Shown here in pieces: positions 27,401 through 40,300 of a stretch of 64,000 bases of DNA. Position numbers and translations under genes: made by a program. This stretch comes from Hybos culiciformis. Its lineage: Eukaryota; Arthropoda; Insecta; Diptera; Hybotidae. The notes below the pieces were generated by a model. The model was not told where the DNA came from. It saw nothing but the letters and a program-made list of their open reading frames with translations, and searched no databases. The stretch lies in the NCBI GenBank assembly GCA_964007475.1, contig OZ023273.1, forward strand, positions 129,822,732-129,886,731. The letters are read 5' to 3'. Position 1 is the first letter of the stretch; every line of letters begins with the position of its first letter.

Positions 27401-28433
27401 GTATAGTACAAACAATATAGAAAAAAAAATTTTTTTTTTTTGATTGGGAGATTTCTTTTACAATAATAATAAACATAATAAAAAAACATAAATCCCTTTT
27501 TTTTTTCTCAAATATCCCTAGATTTGTGTTATGTTATGTGATTTTTATTAGTTTTTCTTTTTGTTTATTTTCCATTTTTTTTTTCTTTTAAAATATATAT
27601 AATATATGTATATAATCAAAATTGGGTAAAGAAAAAAAATAATGAACGAATTAATTTTTTTTTTTTTTTTTTGTTCTATTTTATTTCTATTTTTCAAATT
27701 TTACAATTTGATTTTATTACTTTTTAAAATGTTATTTCGATTTTCAATAATAATTGGATTTATGAGAATCAAATCAGTAATCTTATTCTTTTTAATTTTA
27801 TTTTAATATTTATTCTATGACGATTTAAAGAATTTCAAATTGATGATAAATTGAAGATATAAAAAGAAAATAAAAAGAAACGATTATATTTGTTAGGCCC
27901 ATATAAATATTATTCTTTATCTTTGTATTTTGTGTATATGCTGGCTCTCAAATCTCGTGAGCAGAAAAAGACTGCTTAATTAATTGACTTTGAATTAAGG
28001 AAACTTATGAATTTTATTGAATCTTTATTATTCATTACTAGAAATTAAAAATGATGTCATAAGTTTCTTATGTGAATATATAAATAATTGCTCAGATATT
28101 ACTACCTACTAATAAAATTTACGAATTGAGGACTTTCGAAACTTCGCTAAAATCCAAACAAAACTTCATTTTTAAATATTGCACTCACACTTCAGCCATG
28201 AGCAGTGGTACTCAATAAACGAAATATCAAAAAAGTTAAAATATAGGTTTAGCTGATGTCTAACTTTTACGGAATTTAAGAGTGTCAATTATACGTTGAG
28301 TAGGTAAGTCTTCAATAGTAAAACATGATTTTTTTCTAATTCATTCCATTTCTGGGATCTTACATTTTTTGTTTTTTTTTTAGGATTTTTTAGACAACCC
28401 TGTAAATTTTATTCTTAAGATTGATTTAGAAAA

Positions 28434-28676
28434 GCTGAATGTTTATTCAACACTGATCTTTCAACATACTGAATAATTCGCCACATATGTGCAAACTAAG
28501 TTGAACATGCAAAAATTTTTCAACATTATACTACACTACACATTATACTCAGCTGGTCTTGTACAAACTATCAAAATGTTGTCTTTAACAAACTATCAAA
28601 ATGTTGAAAAACACTATCAACAGCAGAAATAAGAAAAAATTTTAGTTGGCCAATTGAACTCGAATAAACATTCAAC
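28434..28676. repeat. Fold-back structure with outer and inner inverted repeats
   Basis: The outer arms 28434-28448 (GCTGAATGTTTATTC) and 28662-28676 (reverse complement GTTGAATGTTTATTC) match at 14 of 15 bases. Nested inside are perfect 12-bp arms TTTTTCAACATT (28516-28527 and 28600-28611, reverse complement). Between them a 19-bp direct repeat is found at 28563-28581 and 28588-28606. The layout resembles a short MITE or fold-back element, but I see no target duplication. Confidence 0.5.
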
Positions 28677-30169
28677 TATAGTAACGTGCATTAAGGGATG
28701 ATTATAATAGCCAACTTTAAGAAACCTAAAATTGAAAAATATATTTCTTATATTTTTCTTTTAAAAAAAAATAAATTTTTAAATGCATAATTTTTTTTTA
28801 TTTTTTTTTTTTATATTTCAATAATGTAAAAATTTATAATATTAAATTTTATTTTATTTTATATATTTTTTTGAAAATATTTCGATATTTGTAAAGGGCA
28901 CAAAAAAAAAAATGGTTAAAAAGAAAATATATACAGAAGAACATAATCTCAAAAAACAGATGGAGTGTATAAAAAGGATGAGTGTGCTTTGGGGAGTCTC
29001 AATTTAATATTTCTGGGGTTATGAATATTTTTGTTATTTTTTTTTTTTGTTAAATTTTCTATTTTTTTTATTATTATTACTTTTTTTTTTTTTTTGATAT
29101 GATATGAACGCCTGCGTATCATTTTTCAACAATTTAACGGAAAGTATTATGTTTCTATATTTAAAAAAAAAAAAAAAAGTATATTTTTCTTTATTATTAT
29201 TTCTTTTATCTAATGGGTGGAAGTGTGGAAAAATACCTATAATTCAGAGAATAATATTTTTTTTTTCATATAATATTAAATAGTAGAGAGATGGGGGCAC
29301 AATAACGTGATGTAGAAGAAAAAAAAAAAAAAAAAATTTATTATAACTTGAATATATATTATTTTTTTTTCTTCTTTTTTCAGTCGGGGGAGCTTAGGAT
29401 TTATTGAATTCAATATGGTGGAAAATTGTTTCGTTTTTGTAAAAAAAAAATTTTTCTCTTTTTATTATATTTTTATTTTTCTTATCTTTTATTATTTTTT
29501 TTATTTTTCAAGATATTTATCATTTAGATATGAAATTTTTGTTAAAAAAAAAAAAAAATAAATGTGAAAAAAAAATTATATTTTGTTGCCCTTATTTTCC
29601 CCATAGTGTTTTAATCCGAAACCACATACATATGAATATATAAAGAAAATCTTTAAATTCATTATGAGTATTTTACAAGCATAAAAAAAAAAGAAAACAA
29701 TTACCTATAGTAATGAAAATTATTTTGATAAGAATTAATATTTATTTGGGTTTTTCTATAAGTATATCGCAGAGCCCCAAAACGAAATGTTAGAATGATA
29801 CTGTAACACTGTACATTGTTTTCAAAAATAAAAATTATTGAACAGTATATCTTAAATGAAGTGTATAGAAGACCACTTTCAACATTTGGAATTAAAATAT
29901 TTCCCAAATATTTTTATTAATTTTTCTAATATCGCTCTCTATTGTTTATGTTGCAACTTTCATCGAAATCCACTTTCAGCTCCCCAGTCGAATGTTTAGT
30001 CATAATCAACATCAATTGACATCAACTTATATAGCAATTTCCACGGAAATCAGTCTTTGCACACAATCGGTGTCTTTTCAATTCTTTATCAATATTTTAT
30101 TAATATTATATCAATATCAAAAATTCATTCCAAAATTATAAACTAATATAAATTTTATGTGAACATAAT

Positions 30170-30390
30170 CTATCCCTTCGGCGGTTGGGAGCTTATAAAT
30201 CCGTTGCCCGAACAGAGAATCTCACGATATTGCGCATATTTTGACATCTAAACGATCAAAATCAGCCAAGTAGTTTAATAGTTATAAGCGACAGAGGACG
30301 AACAGACGGGCAGGCGAACAGACAGAAATTCAAAACATATACAAAGTGGAACACTCCGTTATTGATGACAAACGATAAGATTTTAAGTTT
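30170..30390. mobile_element. Probable transposon relic with GACAGA-rich tract
   Basis: This patch is clearly richer in GC than its neighbours. It runs from a CCTTCGGCGG segment through ATCAAAATCAGCCAAGTAG to a GGACGAACAGACGGGCAGG stretch. In my experience insect transposon copies often carry a phrase of this kind, a degenerate 'ATCGG...AGTAGTTT...TTAT' run followed by ACAGACGGACAG-like repeats. No ORF or ends are visible, so I can only call it a likely relic. Confidence 0.35.
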
Positions 30391-33300
30391 AATAACGATG
30401 ACGTCTTCCAAAATTGTTAATTGTTTCAAGTAAAAATTATGTGCTCAACATTTCCCAATTTCTTCCACACTTGTTTCGTTTCAATAAATTTAAATAATTT
30501 TTTAATTCTTTTTTTGCTTTGTGAATAAATGACCGAGTGCTAAAAAAAAAGAAGAAAAACAAATAAAAAAAAGCAAAAAACAAAATATAATAAATTTTTT
30601 ATTTTTTAAATTAAAATTACAATTCAATAACAATATTCCATAAAAAATTTAATGCTTTTAATTTTATAATTTTGTATTACATTAATTTACAAAAAAAAAA
30701 AGAAGAAAAACCAAAATAATGAAAAAATCACCCTCGTCGAAGAATTAGCAAAGCAGCAGCAAAAAAAAATTGTGTTTTCTCAAATTTCTTTTATTTTTGT
30801 TTTCGATTACAACTTAAATCATATTCCTTTGGTTTTTTATTTTTATTTTTTTTTATTTTCTACTATACCATGGCTTTCATTATTTTCTTTTTTTTTTCCT
30901 TATATATTTATTTTTTTATTTATTTTTTAATATCTAAATGAAAAGCTGAAAAGACAAAAAGGTAATAAAAACAAAGAAAGCAAACAATAAATGAAATTGT
31001 ATCAGTAATAAAAGTACGTGACATTTACCTTTAATTTGAATTTTTTTGTATTTTTTGATTTAACATTTTTTTTATTATTTTTTTACAAAAACAACACCAA
31101 ATCATCCTTCTTATGAAAAATATAATTTTTTTTTTGTTTTTAAATTTAATGTTATTATATGTATATAAATAAAATCCCGACCAATAGTTTTACATCATAT
31201 TACTTAATTGAAATTATAAAATTTGCTGGAAATTATTGTTATTTTATTAAGATTGATTCGTAAGATACTTTTGACAATTAAGATACTTTTAAGATACATA
31301 TTTTACAGAAATTTTTTAATTTTCCAAAAAGAAAACATGATGACTTCTAAAATGTATAATGTAGAGGAGAGTAGGGTTAATCAAAGGTTTTGTTTATAAA
31401 ACAAAATGATAGTTATTTGGTTTAACTCTAATTTGTTGAACTAAATAGTGCTTTTACATATGAAATTATGTGTTTCTAAATTAATTTAAATTTTTTCTTT
31501 ATTTTATTTTTTATTAGTTGTTTCAATTTGAATTTGCAAAATATATTTAACATTGAATATTCTAATATCTTTTAGTATACTCTCTAATATTTAGTATGAA
31601 ACTAATACTTAAGTATTCTTAAGTCTAAAATCTATAAAGACTATACCCAAGCTTTAGCACTAATATTAATTAAGAGGAAGTGCAAATATTTGCAAATGTT
31701 ACTTTAATAAAGAAAAGTTGAGAAAGAAATATTTAAAATTTTAAATATTAAAATTCTCAAAGTTAAATGCACAATGTACAAAACTGAAGTATTAATAAAA
31801 ATAATAGGAATTAATTTTAAAACAATAATTTACTGTATACCGTTTAATATTAAATGTAAACACTTGGAGAAAAGGAACTGAAAGGGCTTTCTGTAATCGC
31901 AACATTGATATAAAAAAAAAAATAAAATTAAATTTATATAAAAAAATATAATTTTTTTTTTTTTGTTCTGATTAAATATTCACAGCAAGACACAACATTA
32001 TTGTTTTTCGATGTTTCATTAAACGATTTATTGGCATTTTGTCTTTCGGGCTTTTCATATAAAATTCTGTTCTTATTTTTTTGCTTTTGTTTTTTTTTTT
32101 TATATTTCAAATTTCTAAATCTTTATTTTGTATTATTATTCAAAATATTAATGAGATTAGTATGAAAGAAAATTAAAATATGTTAATTTTCTCATTATGT
32201 TACAATTTTTGAATTAAATCGAAATTTATTTCATTTTAATTTAAAAATACAAATCAATACACAAATGAAATTATAATAAAATTAAATTTGTTAAAATTTG
32301 TGTTTTTTTTGTATGGGATTTGTGGATTAGCTTACCACACACCGGGAGTCTCATGAATTATGAATGAAGTATAAAATTAATTATTTTCCAATAATAATTA
32401 GTTTCAAAATTTAAGAGATTTATTAAATTTTTAGGGACATAATATTGTAATTGTCTTATCAATTTGAAATTAATGAAAACTTTCACAATTTTCAAGCAGT
32501 ATATGATAAAGCTTAGCAATGAAGTCACTGATTAAAAGCTTCACTCAAAGTTTCGGATTATACGGCGAAGTTATATTTTTTGTCTCAGTTTGGAAATAAG
32601 AACATTACTAAGTATATGATTATAGCCTTACTAAACTTCTATATAACTACAGTAATCGCCAATAATATTAAGCTTAAAAAAATAGCAACTCAACAAGAAT
32701 AGAAACAAATAAATCTTATTACCGCTTCAAAAACCGCACAGATTTTCTTGGAAATTTTATTGATTTTAATCAAAATAGATGAACAAAGATCATCTTTGTA
32801 ATAAACACAACTCCTGGTCGTAATATTTCAGAAAAAAGAATTCATAATTATTATATTTCCCGGCCAAAAGTATTAACTTAAAAAGGCTTAAAAATCCATA
32901 AAAAGAGGGAAAATAACTAAAACTGGAACATAAATTTATTAATCCTTTCGATATAATTTTTTCGTTTAAATAATTATTACAATAAAATAGGGTTAATACC
33001 CCTGGCGACATAAAAGGTGATTATGGGTTATGATAATGCATCCACACTTTATTTATTTTGTTCACTGATCCCCAAAAAAAAGCGAGCACGTTTTATTACA
33101 ACAAAATCTTTTTTCGAAATTATTCAAAATATTAAAAATAAATATGCATAGATGTTGTATATAAATATATAATTTTTACATTCTGTAAGAATAATGTATT
33201 AAAAATTAATAAATTTATAACGCATGCGTTAATCATTCTAAAATAACAAAAAAATAAAAATAAATCTTAAATATTTTTTTGATAAAACTATATTTAATAC

Positions 33301-36300
33301 TCATCCAGATGGATGAATGTAAGCCTCTAGCACGTGTTAAAAGATAACACAACACTTTGCTTGAATGAAATTAATAACAACAAGAAAATATTTTGAAATT
33401 ACACATAAAAAGAAAACTCCTTTTATCATTTTTATTATTTTTCCCTATTAACAAAATTTGACTTATTTTTATTTAAATAGATAGTGTGATGTAAATACTT
33501 TTTTTTTTATATTATGCTGTACATTGGAAATTTATGAGCTTATTTGTAAATCGCTGTTCATATCTAATACATTTTGCTATAGAAAATATTAAAATTGCAT
33601 TTGTTGGTCATAAAAATACATCTTTTGTCCAATATAGTATCTTGTTTTCAATTAATATGATTGAACTATTATATTTTTATTAATTTTCCTTATTTTCCTT
33701 ATACAAAAACTTCAACTTCAAGTACCAAAAAATTCAAAGAAAAATACACTTTAACTTTACATTTAAAAAATATATACTTTAATATTAAATATATTCAAGG
33801 CAATTTATGCTAATAGGGTACCAAGAAATTAATGATATCAGCGTACGCATATGGGATTAACTTATAAATTCTTCATTCAAAAAATTATTTTTCATGTTAA
33901 ACAACAGATTTTTGAGTTTTTCTTTTTGAAAATGACAAAATTAAATTTTATTATCGCATATAATTTATAACCAAAAGGATTTTGGGAATTATGCATAATT
34001 TTATGAATATCATGTTTTTAAAAAAAAAGCGTCACAATGAATAAATCAATTGGGAGGAATTTTATAGATGATGATTTTTTAGACAAAAATTTCTTCAAAA
34101 TAATTAATAAAAACTATAAATTTCGAACTAGTTGTTGCCTCCATATGGATTGAAGCAATTTAAATCAATAACAAAAAACGTTTAACACAAAATATCAATA
34201 TCCACAGAAGTTATAAATTCTAAATATTTTCTTAAATGACGATGATGATGATCTATTAAGACTATTTTTTCGGAATGTTCTTTCGAATCCTTATCGATCA
34301 AATTTTTGAAATTAAGAATTATTTTTTGATAAAAAATCTTTCTTATCAGATATTTAATCTTTCAATATATAATATGACCTTTAGAACGATCCACTCAATT
34401 AAATTATAAAATTATTGCAAAATTTGAAAACTTTTCCTTTTCTAATATAATAAATAATGTCTTATATAGTTTGCAAATAAAAAGTGAAGAATATATTTTC
34501 CGCCACGTATATGAAATCTTTCATCCTTGGAAAATATATTGCGAAAAATGAAAATAAAATAAAAAATAAAATAGCACCTGGTAACATTTTTAAAGTTTAT
34601 AACTATCAGAGTATAAGAGAACTGAAATAAAATAATTCGTTGGCTATGATAACAACTATTTTATAAAAAGTTTTTATCCATTCACTACATCACAATTAAG
34701 GATAAAGTATATTCATCAAATTACTTCTTCACTATGTTGATTTTATTATTATTAGTCAAAACTTGAATTGAATACTAACACTATTCAATTAATTTTTAAC
34801 TTTTTTAAACTATAGGTTTTTATTACTTAATCGTTCCTCTCCTTGAACGCAATGCAGACGATAAGGTGTATTAACTTTTAAAAATATTTTTTTGGAAATT
34901 TATTAATCAAAACTTTATTTGTTATAAAAATACTTCTTAATTTGGCGTTTTGTTTCGTTCAAGAACGCGACTAGTTACAATTGGTACTATCATTATTTCT
35001 AAATTTATTATTCTTATTAAAATAATAATTGTATAATTATTATTTTAAAAAAAATTTTAAAGCATGTTTTTTCGGAGCTTTCATGAATTAGCTTAACCTA
35101 TCCAATCCGACCTGGGATAGTTCAAACCATTTAATTTTGTATTAAATATCTCTAAATTTTGGAAAAGTTCATATAAAACATTTAGTTTTTTAAAGTTTTA
35201 CAGTCAACGAAACGGAACAATGAAATGCATTTTTTTTTTATCTAAATGCAATTTTTTAAACTGATATTATTTCAATAAAATAAACTTTTTTTCTAAAATT
35301 TATTCCAGGAAGGAAAAATTTAATGAACCTTCTGCTCAATTAAAGATTTAAAATCAAAAAAAAAAAAAATCACCTAATGTTGTTTTTTTTTAATTTCATG
35401 ATAATGTAAACCAAGATGAAATAAATTTTCGAATGAGAGAAATATATTAGACTGTTATTTTAATTTAGTGTACAATTTTTGGTTCCTTTTGAGTTAAGTT
35501 TTAATTTAAGTTAGTTTTGAATATATTCTCAATTTGTCATCGTTATAATAAATTTATCCCTTTCAACAATTTTTGGCCCATTTTGTGTGAAAAATGCAAA
35601 ACACCGCACAATTACAAACACAATTACGGCCATTTGTATTTTGACTAAAGCATAAGATTCTACCATTTAGGCCTTGGAAGTTAGGATTCCGATGAAAATT
35701 AGTGTGTTCGGTAGATAGATATTTTAATTAGAAGCAAATTGTTATATTCGTGGTATATGACTAAATGATTGTGCGTGTGCCCGTGATATCTTAAAACGAA
35801 TGTATCGTCAATCGAAATGTTGAAAAAGTCTCCGTACTTCAATTATGAGGTTCGGTTCTATATATTTAATAAATAATACAATTTTTTATAATATGTAAAA
35901 TTTTTTATTTTGAATGTTAACAAATTAATAAATTAAAAAAAAAAAAAAAAACAAGTTTGAAAATTTACCACATTTTCATAAATCCAATAAAAAAAAAATT
36001 CAAAATTCAGAAATTAAAAAAAATATTTTTTACTTCAAAATTTTATTTTTTTTTGTTTTAATTTTTGTTTATTTAAAATTTAATACACATATGAATTTTA
36101 TTAACCATTGAGTATGTGGCTTTCAAAAAAAAAAAACAAAACAAAAATTAAAGGTTCCATTTCAATGGAGCAATTGATTTTATGAGAAAAATAAAAATTT
36201 ACATCGACTAAAACTATGTATATGATGCACTACTGCACTATGTATTAAAAAACTAAATAACGAATTTATTTTCCAATATAATGCAAAAAAAAAATTACAT

Positions 36301-36890
36301 TTTTAAAAAATATTTTTATATAAATTCAGCAAAAAAAAAAAATTATATATATAGGCATATTATATTTTTTACAAATCAACGAAAAAATTTATTTTATTAA
36401 AAACTATTTGTTATTATTGCCGATTTTATTGGTTTATTTTTTTATTTTCGCCAAATTAATATAAAATTATTAGGTGTGGTACATTTATTTTAATTACTAT
36501 TAAGTTTTAAATTTTAAATAAAAATATAATATAATTTAATTGGATTCATAATTACATTTTTAATTGTGTTTTTTAACTTGTTACACAAATCTGAATGAAA
36601 TGAAAAAAAAATATAAATGTATATACTTTTGTTTTTTGCAAAGAAGGCAGCACAGAAAAAAATTTGCTCGTACTCATTACGTCAAAAAAGTTCGTTAATG
36701 ACATTCTCGTTAAGATAACGAAAAATAATGAATAATTACGTTTTTGTAACGTAAATTTCGTTTATTTTCTTATTACGAACATTTTTTTCATTTTTAGTAC
36801 TCGTTAAAAAAGTTCGTTATCGTTAAATACGGGAAACAAAAATTTCAATCCACACAGAACTTATATTTTCCATTTTACACATTGCCGTAA

Positions 36891-36965
36891 ATGTAGTTCA
36901 TAGCTCAGTGGCAGAGTTGATGGATTGCAATGTTTAGGACAGTGGTTCGAAGCCACAAGCGGGCA
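36891..36965 (+). pseudogene. tRNA-derived sequence (SINE head or tRNA retropseudogene)
   Basis: TAGCTCAGTGGCAGAG (36901-36916) is a good A box and D-arm, with GCTC pairing to GAGT. GTGG-TTCGAAG-CCAC (36942-36956) is a perfect T-arm with a 7-base loop and contains a GGTTCGAA-type B box. Between them a weak anticodon arm has the loop ATTGCAA, which would read TGC (Ala) if the usual U33 position is respected. The acceptor ends do not pair, so this is not a functional tRNA. The A-rich tail that follows directly points to a retroposed, tRNA-derived unit such as a minimal SINE. Confidence 0.65.
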
Positions 36966-37196
36966 TAAAAAAAATTATTAAAAAAAAATTAAATAAAAAA
37001 ATTTAAAAAATAAATAAAAAAAATAGAAACAGAAATAAAAAAATAAATAAAATAAAAAAAAATAAATAAAAAAAAAAATAAATAAAAAAAAAATAAAAAT
37101 AAAAAAAAAATAAAAAAAAATTAAAAAAAATAAAAAACAAAAAAAAAAATAAAAAAAAAATAAATAAAAAATTATAAATAAATAAAAAAAAAAATT
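36966..37196. repeat. A-rich tract of (AAATAAA)-like repeats
   Basis: About 230 bases consist almost wholly of A with interspersed T in AAATAAAA-like units; C or G appear only a few times. The tract starts right at the 3' end of the tRNA-like sequence and stops before the AACGAA-rich right arm of the surrounding element. It is best read as an expanded retroposon tail turned microsatellite. Confidence 0.85.
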
Positions 37197-37396
37197 TAGT
37201 CTAGTAAATTTTTTCTTTCGTATTTGCGGTGTTTTTGCTGAAGAATTTGAAAGGTTTTTGGTTTTGGGGTATAACGAACTTTTTTAACGAACTACGAGCT
37301 TTTTTCAACGAAATGTTCGTTGTAGCCAAAATAACGAATTTTTCGTTGATTTTAACGAATTATTTAGTTATTAGTACGAGCAAATTTTTTTCTGTG

Positions 37397-40300
37397 AGGA
37401 TATGTTTACAAAATTGAAAATTATGAAAATTTTTGAATAATAAACTGGAGAAAGTTGTTTTCTCAATAATTAGGAAAATTAACAGAAATTTTAGTTCTTA
37501 GAAGAAAGATAGAACGAAAGGAAAAATTAAATGTAAAAAATGCGCACCAATAATACTTCTCATTATTAGTATAAATAAAATAATAAAATGCAACCTGAAT
37601 CTTTAAATTAATATAAAAAAAAAAAAAAAATTTTTTATCCTTCAATTATTTTGTAGAAGGACATGTCAAAATGTCAAAGCGTGTGAAATTGATTATTAAT
37701 CCTCTGAAGTGTATCTCTCTCTCCACATACAATGCAATAAGGAAAATCTCATTCTGAAAAGATTATAACACTTTGTTACAACAACTAACTAAATATAAAC
37801 ATAATCTATTGAAGAATATGTTTATATAGTTTTGTTTTTCAAATAATTCTAAAAAACAGAATTTCTATAAAAAGAAAAAAATTTAAAAATTTCTCAAATA
37901 ATTAGAAAATTTACCAATATTTGCTGACAAATCCCCTTATTTTAACAAATTTCGATCAAAAATAATTCTTATTTGGCTTTTTTTGAGCTAATAAGAATAT
38001 TTTTATGCTGTTTTATCTGCGGCTTCTTGCGAATTGGCAAAGGTGAGTAGATGAGAACATCAAGATTGTATTTTATATAAGAAAGTCTAATTAAAGAAAA
38101 TTTTAACTTGTTTCACATTACTCGGTGCATTATATAGTATGAGAATAAAAGCAAAAAACAGTAGCGAGATGAAGCCTTTTTTGGTACAAATAGTCAAAAC
38201 GAAAGATATTTAAGGAAAATTGCATACGTTAAAATGTAGAACTCTGGATAATAATTACCACCAGAAAGGAGTTTCGAAGCGCCGCTGTTTAAAATGTATG
38301 TTAAAAATGCAAAAACCAATGCTTGAAAATTCTTTTCTCAAAGAAATGTTGGCCTTTTTTTATCGGATTCTATCTGCAACTACAAATTACATGTAAAATC
38401 AAACGAACTGAATATCCAAAGTAGATACTAATTATCTGTAAAAAAGATGTATTTAAATAATTAAATTATAAGTTTTTCTTTAATCCATTTAGAAGATCAC
38501 ACGTGAAACTAAAAAATCAGATACTTCAAACTCAATCATTTTAAGGAAGAAAGAAATAAATTTTTTTGTAAAAGAAGTAAAACACAATTATTATTACATT
38601 AAATAATAGGGCTTTCAATGGTTGCATTCTACCAAAAAAAAACTTCCTTATTCATTTGATTCCATCAAGATATTAAACGATATGAGAATCCTTTTTCTCT
38701 CATATTTATTAATCCTCCATAAAGCATCCATACAAATAAATGAAATACTTGTTATCTGTTCAAGAGGGCAAATAATAATTGAAGTGATCACATGTTCAAA
38801 TTTTCGTTCATTTAATTGGAAAATTGTTAAATTATTAATTTAATGTGAAACATAAAATACATATTAAAACATTGCTAGACAATAGTACATATATCTATCA
38901 AAAAAAAATGTATATAAAATATATTGTATTATATGTATATAATATTACATTTTAGAATTGATATTTTTAAGTAACTTACACAAATTAGAAATTACAAGTT
39001 TAAATTTCATGAAAATTTTTAATTGAAAATATTAAGTTTTGCATTTATTTATTATTTTTGTTATTTTGGATTTGATCATTGTCGGAACTAGTGAAGATTA
39101 TAATTATGCAAATAAATTTATTTTTTTAATTTTGTTCAATTTGTTTCCAAAAACAATTATAGTAATTTCACAAATGTATACATAAAAAATATTCAAGACT
39201 GTAAGTATTCCAACCAATGTATCATGCCAATGCAAAAGGAACGTCGTAAAGAAACTCAAGCATAATCTTAGTCACCACATAAAATAATACAACGACTTAA
39301 TTTCCCATTTAGTAAGAAGGCTTTTTTTAAAGTTTAGTAACTATTTGATATACTATACTGCTTAAGCTTTACTTTTATTGCACCCCACCCATCTAAAAAG
39401 ACAAAAGTTAAAGAAAGAAAACTTTCATTCTTACAGTAGCTAATGAGACCTACTACATAATATATATTTAACATTAAAAGCAATATAAACCACAAAGTTT
39501 TAAAATAAAATTATTAGTACAGGGTGATTTGAAAATTAAAATAAAAAATTTATTAAAAACTATTATAATAATTAGGTACTATTATGAATAACTAAGCATG
39601 TAGATAAGTTCATAATTTATTTAAAAAAAAATTTAGTTTGTTAGAAAATTACAATTACAGAATCTTATATGGTTTTTTTTTTAGAATTAAATGTTGAAAG
39701 AAATTTTTGATTGCTTTTCTGTTAATTCACCAATCTCTCAAAGAATATTGACTAAGTCCATGATTTTTTTTTAATTATGTACACAAACTTTGACAGTTTA
39801 TCCCTTACAGCTTAACAATATTTTTAATTATAATTTACACTGAATATGCATTAAAGTATATTATAATTTTCGACACCATATCCTTTACAAAATGAAGAAA
39901 AAAAAAATTCTGTAATAAATGCATTGCATATTAATTCTTTTCAGAAAGAAAATGAGAAAAATTAAGAACAGAGGTCGTAAATTTATTTTTTGCACAAAAA
40001 AAAAAAGTTTATTGCCTTCATGTTGCAAAAAATGTAGATAAATTTTTATACTTTCACATTTTTTTTTTTTTCATAACTCATTCCAATTTTAATTTCTCTT
40101 TTTCTTCTTATTTATTTTTCTTGCACCCTATATACATATGTAGAATTGTTGTAGATGATGTCCTATGTATACGTTTATATGAAAATCAATATGTGAGTAT
40201 GCATAAAAATTATTTACAAATAACGTTAGTACAAGGACATGTAAATATTATAAAAGGATCTCATAATTATTTCTTCACATTTTAACAATTTGAGAAAATC

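Larger units (their letters stand above)
16185..36650. other. Long gene-free AT-rich stretch, homopolymer-dense in 25.8-31.1 kb
   Basis: I find no supportable gene in these 20 kb. Notable items are listed separately: a duplicated 31-bp unit at 24418-24486, a fold-back at 28434-28676, a transposon-like relic around 30170-30390, and a patch at 35811-35853 that matches one near 5.0 kb. Between about 25.8 and 31.1 kb, long A and T runs are unusually dense and often abut (for example A9 followed directly by T12 near 27421-27441). The ORFs at 21528-21728, 22170-22367 and 32790-33011 have no domain I recognise and no splice partners. Confidence 0.6.
36651..37396. mobile_element. 746-bp inverted-repeat element with AACGAA motif arrays
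   Basis: The two ends (36651-36674 and 37373-37396) are perfect 24-bp inverted repeats beginning CACAGAAAAAAATTTG and ending CGTACT. Inside, both flanks are crowded with AACGAA / TTCGTT and related ACGAAC / CTCGTT motifs (about 36690-36830 and 37270-37365), a pattern typical of subterminal transposase-binding arrays. There is no coding capacity; the small ORF at 37229-37417 runs across the right end. The middle is occupied by a tRNA-like sequence with a very long A-rich tail, probably a later insertion. I found no clear target duplication: left flank AAGGCAG, right flank AGGATAT. Confidence 0.8.

Noticed and set aside
36891..36965. Functional tRNA gene
   Set aside because: D-arm and T-arm are fine, but the acceptor ends do not pair and the anticodon stem is broken.
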